Shown here: in pieces, positions 6,147 to 13,865 of the stretch
Layout: each line of letters starts with the position of its first letter
Position numbering within the stretch: position 1 is the first letter of the stretch
DNA from: a virus
Length of the DNA stretch: 51,865 bases
Strand: one strand, 5' to 3'
Virus record (IMG/VR): IMGVR_UViG_3300036770_005931
Coordinates: 1 to 51,865 of that record
Program-made: the position numbers and the translations under genes
Notes under the pieces: model-generated
The model's database searches: none
What the model saw: the letters and a program-made list of their open reading frames with translations, nothing else
What the model was told of the DNA's origin: nothing

Positions 6147-6332
6147 GGTTGAAGAACTAAAAGCCTGACCATCCATGTCCATCAACGCCCAATAGGCGTC
6201 TTTGTAACATGGAAAGTCAGACTCAAAGATGATTTCGTCCCCGTCCTCCAGGGTACCGATGACCCAACCGCCACGGTATGGCGTGATACGGATGGTGTAC
6301 ACCAGCCCCTGAAGGAGAGGAACATTATTCAT
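6114..6332 (-). CDS. Hypothetical small protein (72 aa)
   Basis: Starts at an ATG that shares its A with the stop of the IS110-like gene (TGATG), which implies translational coupling. The product begins MNNVPLLQGLVYTIRITPY and looks like a small beta-rich domain. Its last 11 codons run into the repeat array, so its C-terminus is encoded by the final two array units. I do not recognise the family. Confidence 0.65.
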   Translation of the reverse strand: MNNVPLLQGLVYTIRITPYRGGWVIGTLEDGDEIIFESDFPCYKDAYWALMDMDGQAFSSSTEEVERTSTAK

Positions 6333-7195
6333 CACGCCGCCTTGTATCCGGGCGGAGCGATGTAGTGAGCGTGACCGCCGTGCTCAATGATGTAGGGCTT
6401 CGGCGGTGCGGTGTTGAAGTGAGCCTCATAGGCAACATGGTGCCAGTGGGCAAGGAACAACTTCGTGGCGTAGCGTGACGCTTGCGAGAGGATTCGACCC
6501 TGGGGCAAACGGCCAGCCTCGTAAGCCTCACGAGTTGCCTTGTCCTTGATGTTCTTCTCACGCAATGTCTGTGCGGCCAGTTCGGCATAGTCGCCAGCCT
6601 CGTTCTTCGCCATGCGACGCTCCTTGTCCTGCACATACAACTTGCCGTAGAACGCATCGTCCTTACCAGACACCTTGATGAACGACTGACCAATCTTCCA
6701 GCAGATGGTCTTCAGTTCAGCATTCCACGGACGCTTCTCGCCCTTGTTCCACTTGCTAGTCGGGTCAAGACCGGCATAGCGCCAGATGTGACCGACAGTG
6801 GGGGCCTTCGTGATGTCAATATGGGAGAGGAGACCGGCAGCAAGTACCGGGCCAATGCCCATCTGCGAGAGCGACCAGCGCCCGACCTCGTGCGCCTCGG
6901 CGTAAGCCTGAAGGGCAGGGACAATGGACTTCTCCACAGTGTGAATCTGACCGTAGTAGTACTCAATCAGGACGCTGTCATCCTCGTCGTAAAGGATTGA
7001 GGAAACCTGGTTGCCAAGAGCAATACGATGCTCCTGGATACGGTAGTAGTAGTCAACAAGCGCACCGGCCTGGCGACGGTCGAGTGTTCCAGACTTGCGG
7101 ACGAGGTCCTTGTCCAGACGCTTGATGATTTCGGGTCCGGCGAACTCAACCGTAGTCGGGTCCTCCAGGTGGAACTTCTGCTTTTTGGTAGCCAT
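6332..7195 (-). CDS. IS110-transposase C-terminal-domain-like protein (287 aa)
   Basis: Residues 111-127 (QMGIGPVLAAGLLSHID) form a helix-hairpin-helix like that in the C-terminal domain of IS110/IS116/IS902 transposases. WRYAGLDP (138-145) matches the conserved block that follows it. The N-terminal DEDD RuvC-like domain of IS110 is absent: residues 1-105 form helices instead. The serine-containing QSG segment expected after AGLxP is replaced by SKWNKGE. No element ends are evident, so this is probably a domesticated phage protein and not an active insertion sequence. It has a strong promoter and ribosome binding site, and is followed by a coupled small gene and then the tandem array on the same strand. 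Confidence 0.75.
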   Translation of the reverse strand: MATKKQKFHLEDPTTVEFAGPEIIKRLDKDLVRKSGTLDRRQAGALVDYYYRIQEHRIALGNQVSSILYDEDDSVLIEYYYGQIHTVEKSIVPALQAYAEAHEVGRWSLSQMGIGPVLAAGLLSHIDITKAPTVGHIWRYAGLDPTSKWNKGEKRPWNAELKTICWKIGQSFIKVSGKDDAFYGKLYVQDKERRMAKNEAGDYAELAAQTLREKNIKDKATREAYEAGRLPQGRILSQASRYATKLFLAHWHHVAYEAHFNTAPPKPYIIEHGGHAHYIAPPGYKAA

Positions 7196-7246
7196 GATGG
7201 GCTCTCCCTTTTGATAGTTGTTAGTTGTGGCTATATGCCGAAAGAG

Positions 7247-7275
7247 ATAGTACAGACACCTCAGGAAAGTGTCAA
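7247..7275 (-). promoter_or_regulatory. Strong promoter for the IS110-like operon
   Basis: Minus-strand TTGACA (7270-7275) and TACTAT (7247-7252) with a 17-bp spacer. The start codon is about 50 bp downstream, preceded by AAAGGGAGAG. I see no intrinsic terminator between this operon and the tandem array. Confidence 0.8.
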
Positions 7276-7291
7276 CCTTTCAGCGAAAAAA

Positions 7292-7915
7292 TCAGGAAGA
7301 AATTTCGTCCCTGATTGACCTGATGATGTCCCCAGTCTGACGCTTGTAGTGGGTGCGCCAGTCCGGAGAGTTCTTATAGGAATTGTTGTTGTTGTTCAGA
7401 ACGACCATATGCCCCTGTTTCAGGGAAATATGGAACCAAGAATTTGGGCTTTCTTCGGTGAGCACAAAGGGATAGGTGACCTCTTCTCGTGGAACCACGA
7501 GAGAGCCCCCAGTTTCAATCCCACGGCCAACTCGGTCAAACTGATAGGCGGTCAGGTCTACATAGAAAGATTCGGTGACGACCACCAAGTGGCCATCAAA
7601 ACCATTCCCATCTCTGTTGTCGTTCCCAGTGGCAACCATATTGTCGCCAAATCCAACACCGACACTCCAAGCGTCGGCATCCCATTCTTTGAAGTAGAGA
7701 CCGGCCCGCTGGTGGGCGAGCATCTTGTCATTCATGGCCATAGCGGCCATGGGTATTACCTCATGCTTGATGCCGAAGTAGGTGAAGACCTCGCTGGCGA
7801 TACGGGCAGATAGAACGCAAGCGTTAGGCATCACCTGTGGTCGAACTTCTGAGTTCCAGAGGCGGACTAATGGGTCAATGATGGTTTTTTCGGACTCAGC
7901 GAGAATGGTTGTCAC
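7292..7915 (-). CDS. Putative papain-like-fold protein (207 aa)
   Basis: C33 at the head of a helix (NACVLSARIA), H109 before a strand (GHLVVV) and D120 (YVDLTA) are ordered as the Cys-His-Asp triad of papain-like folds (transglutaminase, NlpC and related hydrolases). The substrate is unknown: it could be a protease, an amidase or an inactive homologue. The start overlaps the preceding gene's stop by 4 nt (ATGA), so it forms a two-gene operon with the winged-helix gene. Confidence 0.6.
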   Translation of the reverse strand: MTTILAESEKTIIDPLVRLWNSEVRPQVMPNACVLSARIASEVFTYFGIKHEVIPMAAMAMNDKMLAHQRAGLYFKEWDADAWSVGVGFGDNMVATGNDNRDGNGFDGHLVVVTESFYVDLTAYQFDRVGRGIETGGSLVVPREEVTYPFVLTEESPNSWFHISLKQGHMVVLNNNNNSYKNSPDWRTHYKRQTGDIIRSIRDEISS

Positions 7916-8370
7916 TTTTCCGCCTCTCGCTCGGCCTTCGGATTTCGGACCTCGTATGTTCCACGCTTTACCTTGCGGAAGTACTGAGGGTTGTTATCAA
8001 TGAATTTGAGGGTCGTCGGATACGACATCTCTGAAACATCGCACAACTCCTGGGTGGTCACCTGCGCTCCAGGGTTCTCGTCCAGCCACTTGTACACGCT
8101 GTCATACTTATTGGCACGCTTGACCTTTGGCTCAAACCCATCAAAATCCGGGTTCACTTTTCGAATGATGGACTCGGGGAACATCATCTGACTAAGAAGA
8201 TGCCTAGTGACTTTGCCACCATTGGCATTGATGGTCTGCCGAAGACGCAGAGTCTCGCTCGCCTCATTCCATTCATCGCGAGGAACCCTTGTGGAGGTCC
8301 CGTACTTTGCGATGAGTGCGTTGATGGTGGTCTTGTATTCGGTGTTGGCTTGTTCGTCAGTAAATCTCAT
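7912..8370 (-). CDS. Winged-helix DNA-binding protein (152 aa)
   Basis: The C-terminal half (about 95-150) reads as a winged helix: a helix (SVYKWLDENPG), a turn-recognition pair (TTQELCDVSEMSYPTTLKFIDNN) and a wing (FRKVKRGTYEVRNP). The N-terminal half is helical. ATG at 8370 is chosen over upstream codons because a promoter -10 box ends 7 nt before it, predicting a leaderless mRNA. It is probably a transcription regulator, possibly of its own operon. Confidence 0.65.
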   Translation of the reverse strand: MRFTDEQANTEYKTTINALIAKYGTSTRVPRDEWNEASETLRLRQTINANGGKVTRHLLSQMMFPESIIRKVNPDFDGFEPKVKRANKYDSVYKWLDENPGAQVTTQELCDVSEMSYPTTLKFIDNNPQYFRKVKRGTYEVRNPKAEREAEK

Positions 8371-8377
8371 GCCGGTC

Positions 8378-8406
8378 AGTGTAGTTGATAGGTGTGCGGA
8401 AAACAA
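8378..8406 (-). promoter_or_regulatory. Promoter giving a leaderless mRNA
   Basis: Minus-strand TTGTTT (8401-8406) and TACACT (8378-8383), 17-bp spacer, 7 nt from the ATG at 8370. Confidence 0.65.
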
Positions 8407-8424
8407 CTATTTAATAAAAAAGCC

Positions 8425-8757
8425 TTATGACCTGGTGTTTTGTGGCTTTTTGTTTTTAGATGCTTGTTCTAGAACTCTCTCAATATCTGCATCAGTGGCG
8501 TTATTGATGACAAATAACTTCGCTGATGACTGGCTATTGGGGGAGTGCAGGAAAGCGCTCTTGATGTAGTTGTATCGGTCGTCCTGGCGAGTCCGCTGGT
8601 TGTCCCAAAAGTATTCCGTATAGTCGTTCTCGGCCTCAATGACGATAACGGGAGCGATATTCCCATTCTCGTGCTCTACATAAATAACTCCAGGGAATGA
8701 AAACTTTTCCATTGGCGTCTTGAGGGCGCTTTTTGTGGGTTCAATGTCCTGTTCCAT
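8425..8757 (-). CDS. Hypothetical protein (110 aa)
   Basis: Last gene of a long minus-strand operon, 6 bp after the kinase-like gene and with a GGAAGG ribosome binding site. The protein has strands around residues 20-45 (GVIYVEHENG, APVIVIEAEND), a Trp/Tyr/Arg-rich middle and a basic tail. I do not recognise it. Its position suggests a role tied to the kinase-like protein. Confidence 0.65.
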   Translation of the reverse strand: MEQDIEPTKSALKTPMEKFSFPGVIYVEHENGNIAPVIVIEAENDYTEYFWDNQRTRQDDRYNYIKSAFLHSPNSQSSAKLFVINNATDADIERVLEQASKNKKPQNTRS

Positions 8758-8763
8758 AGTAAT

Positions 8764-10620
8764 TTACCTTCCCTGACGCATCCCAATAGCGTCCGATAGC
8801 ATGTCTGGATAGGATTCTAGCATTTCAATACGCATTCGCGCAACTGTTCTTAGAGCATCTAAGTGTGCTTTTTCAGTAGCGGTAAGAGGAATACCTCTTT
8901 TTTCAAAGTTGCTTGGGTCAAGTAGGGAATCAAGATTTTCCTTGATTCGTTCAAGCGCCTGGTTTACACCTTCGGAAAACTGTTCACCCTCTCCGTCAAC
9001 ATCACCAATTCGGTTATATGCGTTCATGACTGCTTGGTCCAAAATGAGGTAGTTCTCCTGTGAGTTTTTCAATACATCATCAATGGACATATTTGCCCTC
9101 TTCATAGCAAGGGCTCGAATTTGCTCGGGAGTGGCGTCGTCACCCCAGTCACCAAGACCATCGTAAACGCGCCCGCCCATCAATAAGCCATTATCAATGA
9201 TTCCCAGACGCTGTGAGCCATCATCGTCAATGGCAACCATGATGTTGCCTCCGTGCCGGTCTGTATTGTCAAGAATAAAGTCCATAGCGAGGATTTGGCC
9301 TAGGTCTGCAAGGTTGACGGTTCGGGAGTCAATTCCCCCGGCGTTATGAGAGTCAAGCCAACTCAGATTCTTGCCCTTTCCGTCGCCCCACGCATCAACA
9401 TTGCGCATCGCAGTCCAGCGGATGTTTCTCTCTCCAACACGCGTCACTTTGACATTTGGGCTAATTCGAATATGTCTGGAGTCTGGCTGAGCCGCGAGGT
9501 CAAGAAGTTGACCGGCACGCATTCCGATGTCTTCCATCATTGCATCGTTCGCGCCATATGTGCTTGCCTTGAGATACCAAATGGCACCAGTTTCTTTGTC
9601 AGTGAATTTGTAGACTCGCCACAAACCACCTAACTCATCGTCTTGTAAGGCATCCGACTTCATCTGCACGATTCGGAATCGTCGGTTCTCAATTTGAATG
9701 CCGTCGCTCACCTTGTAGGTGCCGTCCATAATTGATTCAAATGTGACTGGCGAACCATCAGGAAGCATGAGTTCATCGCCACCGAACGATAAATCCTCGT
9801 CAAACATTACAGCGGCAAAAAGGTCATCGGAAAGGTCATCAATGCTTCCGTTGTTGTAGTGAATGTCAACGACTGCGTCCCGGTACTTCAAGTCGTCAAT
9901 GTCAATATCGCGTGGACCGATAAGTCCAGCCTTAATGTCTCCCTGGTCGGTCTGTTCGGCTTTTGGACGCTGGTACGGCATTGCCGAAGCCAACTGACCA
10001 AGAACCTCAGAACCGCCCGCCGATGCCAGCAATGCGTTGTACGAGGCTTCATCAAGAACGGCAAACTCCCTTTCCGTTTCAACAACATAGAAAGAACCGC
10101 CCTGGGTCCATACGAGTTCTTTTGCTTTTTCGTCTGCTCGCGCAAAGGCACGGTCACGATTTCCCCGCTTAGGAACAACAAGTTCGCGAGGTAGGCCACG
10201 GATTGCTTGCTCAAGAGATTCTTGTGCTTGTTCAACCGGAGAGGGAGCGGGCTGGGTTGGAGCGGGATTTACGATTTCCCCGACTGTTCGGTATCCCATT
10301 TCCCCAAGGGACCGGTAGCCCATGTCCGAAAGCGAACGAAGTTTTTGAGCCGGTTGCTTGCGAGCCCGAGCGCCTCCCGCAGGCGCTGACGCTCCATACG
10401 AGGGCACGTAATCCACATTGCGACCGCTAGAGTTGACAACACGGAGATTAGGTCGCCCTTCAGAGGTGAGACCACGAGCAATTTCCTTTCCTGCTTCATC
10501 AAGAAGGCGAGTCCCTAAGGGGCGCTCCCACGCTGTGCCTTCCTGGACAATGCCGTCGCCATCGGCGTCTCTTGCGTCTGGGTCGTACGGCTCTATTCGG
10601 AGACGAACTCGGGGTGCCAT
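8764..10620 (-). CDS. PI3/4-kinase-like (HipA-type fold) protein with N-terminal calcium-loop motif (618 aa)
   Basis: The C-terminal half carries the signature of PI3K/PI4K-like and related atypical kinases: a candidate nucleotide-binding Lys in WYLKAS (about residue 345), the catalytic loop D454-R-H-x2-N459 and the metal-binding D476-N-G. The N-terminus has DADGDG at residues 18-23, an EF-hand/dockerin-like calcium loop that I have also seen in actinophage structural proteins. Between them are a Pro/Ala linker, a repeated YRSLGEMGYR-type motif and a helical region. It may phosphorylate protein or lipid, possibly a host target, or be a virion-associated effector. The start shares TGATG with the upstream gene. 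The kinase fold is likely; the substrate is unknown. Confidence 0.7.
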   Translation of the reverse strand: MAPRVRLRIEPYDPDARDADGDGIVQEGTAWERPLGTRLLDEAGKEIARGLTSEGRPNLRVVNSSGRNVDYVPSYGASAPAGGARARKQPAQKLRSLSDMGYRSLGEMGYRTVGEIVNPAPTQPAPSPVEQAQESLEQAIRGLPRELVVPKRGNRDRAFARADEKAKELVWTQGGSFYVVETEREFAVLDEASYNALLASAGGSEVLGQLASAMPYQRPKAEQTDQGDIKAGLIGPRDIDIDDLKYRDAVVDIHYNNGSIDDLSDDLFAAVMFDEDLSFGGDELMLPDGSPVTFESIMDGTYKVSDGIQIENRRFRIVQMKSDALQDDELGGLWRVYKFTDKETGAIWYLKASTYGANDAMMEDIGMRAGQLLDLAAQPDSRHIRISPNVKVTRVGERNIRWTAMRNVDAWGDGKGKNLSWLDSHNAGGIDSRTVNLADLGQILAMDFILDNTDRHGGNIMVAIDDDGSQRLGIIDNGLLMGGRVYDGLGDWGDDATPEQIRALAMKRANMSIDDVLKNSQENYLILDQAVMNAYNRIGDVDGEGEQFSEGVNQALERIKENLDSLLDPSNFEKRGIPLTATEKAHLDALRTVARMRIEMLESYPDMLSDAIGMRQGR

Positions 10621-10991
10621 CAGAATGACCCAACTTCTTTCCAGCCCTCGTTAATAAATGAGGAGTTAAGCGTCTTGAAAATGCCGTCTTTTCTCATCAG
10701 ACAACCTTCTTGGCCCGTTTTTTCGCAGACGGTTGTTGACTTTTTCTCATAAGAATCAACAATTTGTTGAATATTTGCACTTAAAAGTGGGTTTGAAGCC
10801 GAAAAATAGAACCGGAGTGCCCCAAATTTCTCTTTTATTTGGTAAATCCGATAATCAGGGTCAATTTCCAGTGCTTTTTGATGTAATTCTCCAATTAATG
10901 GCCACCAGCCGGAATCGCAGTCAATAAAGCGCCCAAATGTCGGGTCAATCCTGTCCAGAATCGGTTGGAGTTCTTTCGGATAAATCGTCAT
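10620..10991 (-). CDS. Conserved phage protein of unknown function (123 aa)
   Basis: Contains CDSGWWPLIGELHQK followed by YQIKEKFGALRFYF and a Cys pair further on (C89, C97). This combination recurs in a widespread phage family of unknown role (GWxxLIxxL ... QVKEKFGxLRFY ... CExCG). In this copy the second half of the zinc ribbon is degenerate. It lies in the middle of the long operon and overlaps the gene upstream by 47 nt. Confidence 0.75.
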   Translation of the reverse strand: MTIYPKELQPILDRIDPTFGRFIDCDSGWWPLIGELHQKALEIDPDYRIYQIKEKFGALRFYFSASNPLLSANIQQIVDSYEKKSTTVCEKTGQEGCLMRKDGIFKTLNSSFINEGWKEVGSF

Positions 10992-11223
10992 TGCCCTGCT
11001 GTTCCCATGCTTGCGTTTCGTCTGTGCCTAAATCATTGTAGTCGCACAACCACCACTCATTGGCCTGCTTGCTTTGAGTCATCCGAATCCAGAAGGTTAA
11101 AAGGCCCAAAAGATGCCATGGATTCCAAGGGCGTACCCGGGAAAGACAAGCCAAATCATCGTCAATTGGTTTGACGACGCGCCAAGAACCGTTAATGACG
11201 GTAATTTTAGCGCCAAACCACAT
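10945..11223 (-). CDS. Hypothetical protein (92 aa)
   Basis: The open frame extends further upstream, but ATG at 11223 lies 1 nt after the preceding gene's stop (TAAAATG) and fits the operon. The product begins MWFGAKITVINGSWRVV, has a hydrophobic segment rich in Trp and Leu (PWHLLGLLTFWIRM) and an acidic, polar tail. It may be membrane-associated. It overlaps the next gene by 47 nt, which is long but not unusual in phages. Confidence 0.5.
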   Translation of the reverse strand: MWFGAKITVINGSWRVVKPIDDDLACLSRVRPWNPWHLLGLLTFWIRMTQSKQANEWWLCDYNDLGTDETQAWEQQGNDDLSERTPTDSGQD

Positions 11224-11224
11224 T

Positions 11225-11404
11225 TTAGGAATTTTGTTCGGCGTGTTGGATGGCGTAATCAACGGTACGACCATAATAGGTATACGGCTGAGTGCAGGAA
11301 TACCGCGCAAGGGTTTTAGCGATTGTCGCCCATTTATCCCGTTCAACCGTGATTTGCTTCAAACGCTTTTCTAATTCAGAAATGATGGCGTCTTTGTCAC
11401 TCAT
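11225..11404 (-). CDS. Small coiled-coil protein (59 aa)
   Basis: Begins MSDKDAIISELEKRLKQI. ATG at 11404 overlaps the end of the preceding gene by 8 nt and has GGAG upstream, so it is preferred to a longer TTG-initiated version. Residues 5-40 form a likely coiled coil. No family is recognised. Confidence 0.6.
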   Translation of the reverse strand: MSDKDAIISELEKRLKQITVERDKWATIAKTLARYSCTQPYTYYGRTVDYAIQHAEQNS

Positions 11405-11678
11405 CTGGTTTCTCCGAAGCACTTGACGAAATGAAACCTAAAATAGAGTCAATTTTCTCCCATAAATATGGCCATTCAGTTCGATGACGAATCAAAACCT
11501 TCATGTGGTGAGACTTATTTGGGCCGAATTCCAAAACTGCCTGAGTTAGGTCATTCAACAGCCGGTGCATTTCTTTAACTTCAGCATCGGAAGGCGGATT
11601 TACCTCGGTGGCATTTGTCGGGGGCCAGGGTGCCGATACTTCACTTCCAGAAATATCTTTATATTTGAAAATGTCCAT
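11397..11678 (-). CDS. Hypothetical helical protein (93 aa)
   Basis: Its ATG shares a base with the stop of the DNA methyltransferase gene (TAATG), so it is coupled to it. The N-terminal third is Pro-rich and the rest helical (EMHRLLNDLTQAVLEFG). I do not recognise the family. Its position right after the methyltransferase makes a modification-related role possible. Confidence 0.6.
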   Translation of the reverse strand: MDIFKYKDISGSEVSAPWPPTNATEVNPPSDAEVKEMHRLLNDLTQAVLEFGPNKSHHMKVLIRHRTEWPYLWEKIDSILGFISSSASEKPDE

Positions 11679-12592
11679 TATGTTTCCCCAAAAAGTTCAA
11701 GTTGTTTCGCTTCGGAATCTCTGGCTGTAATTGTTTCGTCAATTCTCCTCTGAATGAGAGGGAGATATTCCGAGTTAAGTTCAATTGCCACACCCTGACG
11801 GCGTTCCTGTAGGGAAACAGAAACAGTAGTTCCTGACCCACCAAATGGGTCAAGAACGATGCCCCCAGGAGGTGACCCTGCCAAAATACACGGGCGAATA
11901 AGTTCAGTAGGGAAAGTTGCAAAATGACTTCCCTTGTATGGACGAACTGGCACCGTCCATACTGAGCGCTTATTCTTAAGGCCATCATCCGTTGACCCGA
12001 CTGCTGGCTCCCTTATTGACTCGTAGTCAAAGTAGTAAGACTGGCTTTTTGACAGCAGAAAAATATATTCGTGCGATTTAGTACACCTATCCTTAACACT
12101 TTCAGGCAAAGGATTTGGCTTGTGCCAAATAATGTCTTGACGTAGGTACCATCCGTCTTCCCTGAGTGCCAGAGCAACCATCCAGGGTATGCCTACGAGG
12201 TCTTTTGGTTTGAGTCCTTCACCCGTTCGCGAAAAGACTCCCTCTCTGGGTGCGCCAAATCCCGCGCGTCCATTGTTAGATGCTCGCGAATTATTTCCAG
12301 CGTAACTATCGCCAAGGTTGAGCCATAGGACACCATCGTCGCACAAAACCCGACGCACCTCTCGGAAAACGCTAACGAGTTCTTCCACAAATTTTTTTGG
12401 GTCATCTTCTAGTCCAATCTGTGAGTCAGCACCGTAATCACGAAGCCCCCAGTAGGGCGGGGATGTTACGCAACAGTTGATGGAAGCATCAAGGAATGTT
12501 GAAAGAACTTGACGGCAATCACCTGAGTAAATCTGGTATTCAGGAGAAGAAAAAGCCGGGAGGATGGAACGAGAAATCAAACCAGCAGTCAT
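11678..12592 (-). CDS. Solitary DNA methyltransferase, N4-cytosine/N6-adenine type (304 aa)
   Basis: Motif IV T43-S-P-P-Y-W appears near the N-terminus and the SAM-binding motif I (DPFGGSGTT) near residue 245. This order (IV before I) defines beta-class amino-methyltransferases (N6_N4_Mtase family). The middle region has a typical WHKPNPLPESVKDR block. No restriction enzyme is next to it, so it probably protects phage DNA or marks it, as an orphan methylase. Its start overlaps the upstream small gene by 4 nt. Target specificity cannot be read from the sequence. Confidence 0.9.
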   Translation of the reverse strand: MTAGLISRSILPAFSSPEYQIYSGDCRQVLSTFLDASINCCVTSPPYWGLRDYGADSQIGLEDDPKKFVEELVSVFREVRRVLCDDGVLWLNLGDSYAGNNSRASNNGRAGFGAPREGVFSRTGEGLKPKDLVGIPWMVALALREDGWYLRQDIIWHKPNPLPESVKDRCTKSHEYIFLLSKSQSYYFDYESIREPAVGSTDDGLKNKRSVWTVPVRPYKGSHFATFPTELIRPCILAGSPPGGIVLDPFGGSGTTVSVSLQERRQGVAIELNSEYLPLIQRRIDETITARDSEAKQLELFGET

Positions 12593-12813
12593 TCTGGAAG
12601 AACCTCAATCAAGCGAGATGTTTCATAAAAGACTAACGCTTCCTCAATAATCCCGTTATCACTAGAACTTGCGTTCGGTTTCATGCTGACCAGCAATGCT
12701 CGATAAAGTTTGTCTGAAATTAACTGTTCCAGTGCAAGAGCGTCGCTTGCATTGCGTATGACAATATTTCCAGACTCCTGAAATAAAGCATCAAGTTGGT
12801 TCACAAGTTTCAC
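12589..12813 (-). CDS. Small hypothetical protein (74 aa)
   Basis: A helical, Leu/Ala/Ser-rich protein (MKLVNQLDALFQESG) whose start and stop both overlap neighbours by 4 nt (ATGA). This tight coupling with the methyltransferase supports its reality. No motif is recognised. Confidence 0.6.
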   Translation of the reverse strand: MKLVNQLDALFQESGNIVIRNASDALALEQLISDKLYRALLVSMKPNASSSDNGIIEEALVFYETSRLIEVLPE

Positions 12814-13214
12814 AGGTCTCCACCAGAGAAATATGGGATGTCGGAAATATTGGGGCCTTCCTCGCGATATGTGGTAAATGAATTGAGCGCAGAAATGTCA
12901 AATTCCTCAATGTCAATCACACCAGAAAGAAGAAGGTTGTCGTAAAGAGTTGAACAAAGATTTGCCAGAGCATCAGCATGTTTGCCCTCAATTGCGAACA
13001 ACATGTGCCCACTTACTGCCATTGCAAGCAAAACACGCATTGAGTGCGCGGCCCGCTTGAGTATCTGGGAGTCATTCTCTGCAAGTTCGTCTCTGTTTGA
13101 AATCAAAGTCAACGATGCACTGAGATTGAGCATGTACTCAATCATTGAATCATCTGGCGGTCGGAATTCACTAAATGATGCCTCTTCCACTTCAGTCCAC
13201 CCTTCCAACAACAA
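12810..13214 (-). CDS. Hypothetical protein (134 aa)
   Basis: A helical protein with a central segment rich in Ala, Met and Leu (RVLLAMAVSGHMLFAIEG) that is probably a core helix and not a membrane span. Its start overlaps the preceding gene by 23 nt. The alternation of small helical proteins before the methyltransferase is unexplained. Confidence 0.6.
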   Translation of the reverse strand: MLLEGWTEVEEASFSEFRPPDDSMIEYMLNLSASLTLISNRDELAENDSQILKRAAHSMRVLLAMAVSGHMLFAIEGKHADALANLCSTLYDNLLLSGVIDIEEFDISALNSFTTYREEGPNISDIPYFSGGDL

Positions 13215-13449
13215 GAGAAAACAACTTTAGGGCATGCTGAACCTCCGGAATGGCTTGCAGTCCTGGATTTGCCTGAGCGCACATTTGCAGCGCCCTACCA
13301 AGGCTTTCAACGGTTCGTATTTCTATATTAAGATTTTCTTTGATGGAAGAAAATGCATTACACAAGTGGTCAATTTCATCGTGTAATTGTGATACATACT
13401 TATTCAATTCACCAATCTGAGTTGAGTAATGCTCTTCAAAATCGCTCAT
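13192..13449 (-). CDS. Coiled-coil protein, first gene of a ten-gene operon (85 aa)
   Basis: ATG at 13449 (MSDFEEHYSTQIGELNKY) is preferred to an upstream TTG because a TTGACA-17-TTGACT promoter ends 6 nt before it, which would make the mRNA leaderless. Residues 10-50 show heptad periodicity. It opens the overlapping operon that runs through the methyltransferase and kinase genes to 8425. Confidence 0.65.
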   Translation of the reverse strand: MSDFEEHYSTQIGELNKYVSQLHDEIDHLCNAFSSIKENLNIEIRTVESLGRALQMCAQANPGLQAIPEVQHALKLFSLVVGRVD

Positions 13450-13455
13450 CCTTTC

Positions 13456-13484
13456 AGTCAAGCAACTTTAGTGGCGAATGTCAA
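13456..13484 (-). promoter_or_regulatory. Promoter of the 13449-8425 operon
   Basis: Minus-strand TTGACA (13479-13484), 17-bp spacer, TTGACT (13456-13461), 6 nt from the ATG. The -10 box is poor, but the geometry matches the other leaderless promoters of this phage. Confidence 0.55.
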
Positions 13485-13507
13485 TGATTAAAAATCCTCC
13501 CAAAAAG

Positions 13508-13536
13508 TTGCGTCAAAGGTTGACGGGCAGTATTAT
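13508..13536 (+). promoter_or_regulatory. Divergent promoter for the 13589-13840 gene
   Basis: TTGCGT (13508-13513) and TATTAT (13531-13536) with a 17-bp spacer. It fires away from the minus-strand operon promoter only about 25 bp distant. Confidence 0.65.
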
Positions 13537-13588
13537 CTAGTCACTGGCAACAGCCAAATAACTAACGAAGAACAAGGAGAAACCTAAT

Positions 13589-13840
13589 ATGCCGACTGAG
13601 TTTGAAAAACTGGCTTCCAGCCCGACTGGAATCCGACGTGGGCGAGTTAGCCGTCTGACCCCAGAGCAGAGAGCCAAGAAGGCTGAGGAGACGAAGGCCA
13701 AGAATCGCTTGCGCAATGAGGCCCGTCGACGCGCTCACATCGTCCTCCAGTACCGCTATGCCAAGGAGTTTCAGGAACTTCTTGAGATGGAAATGGACAA
13801 TTTGCTCAAGACGGATTCCCGCTACACAATTTCATCCTGA
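13589..13840 (+). CDS. Small basic protein (83 aa)
   Basis: Preceded by AAGGAG. Residues 15-50 are rich in Arg and Lys (RRGRVSRLTPEQRAKKAEE) and the rest forms a helix ending in acidic heptads. It could bind nucleic acid. It has its own promoter and intrinsic terminator, so it is a self-contained, probably highly expressed unit. No family is recognised. Confidence 0.7.
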   Translation: MPTEFEKLASSPTGIRRGRVSRLTPEQRAKKAEETKAKNRLRNEARRRAHIVLQYRYAKEFQELLEMEMDNLLKTDSRYTISS

Positions 13841-13865
13841 ACAACTTTTACAAGTTGGTGACAAA

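Noticed and set aside
4792-6168. Several plus-strand open frames of 60-195 codons inside the array as separate genes
   Set aside because: They are segments of the same phase broken by 17- and 19-bp units and lack ribosome binding sites, so they are reported as one repeat feature.
6332-7195. An active IS110 insertion sequence
   Set aside because: The catalytic DEDD domain and recognisable element boundaries are missing and the gene sits in a phage operon.
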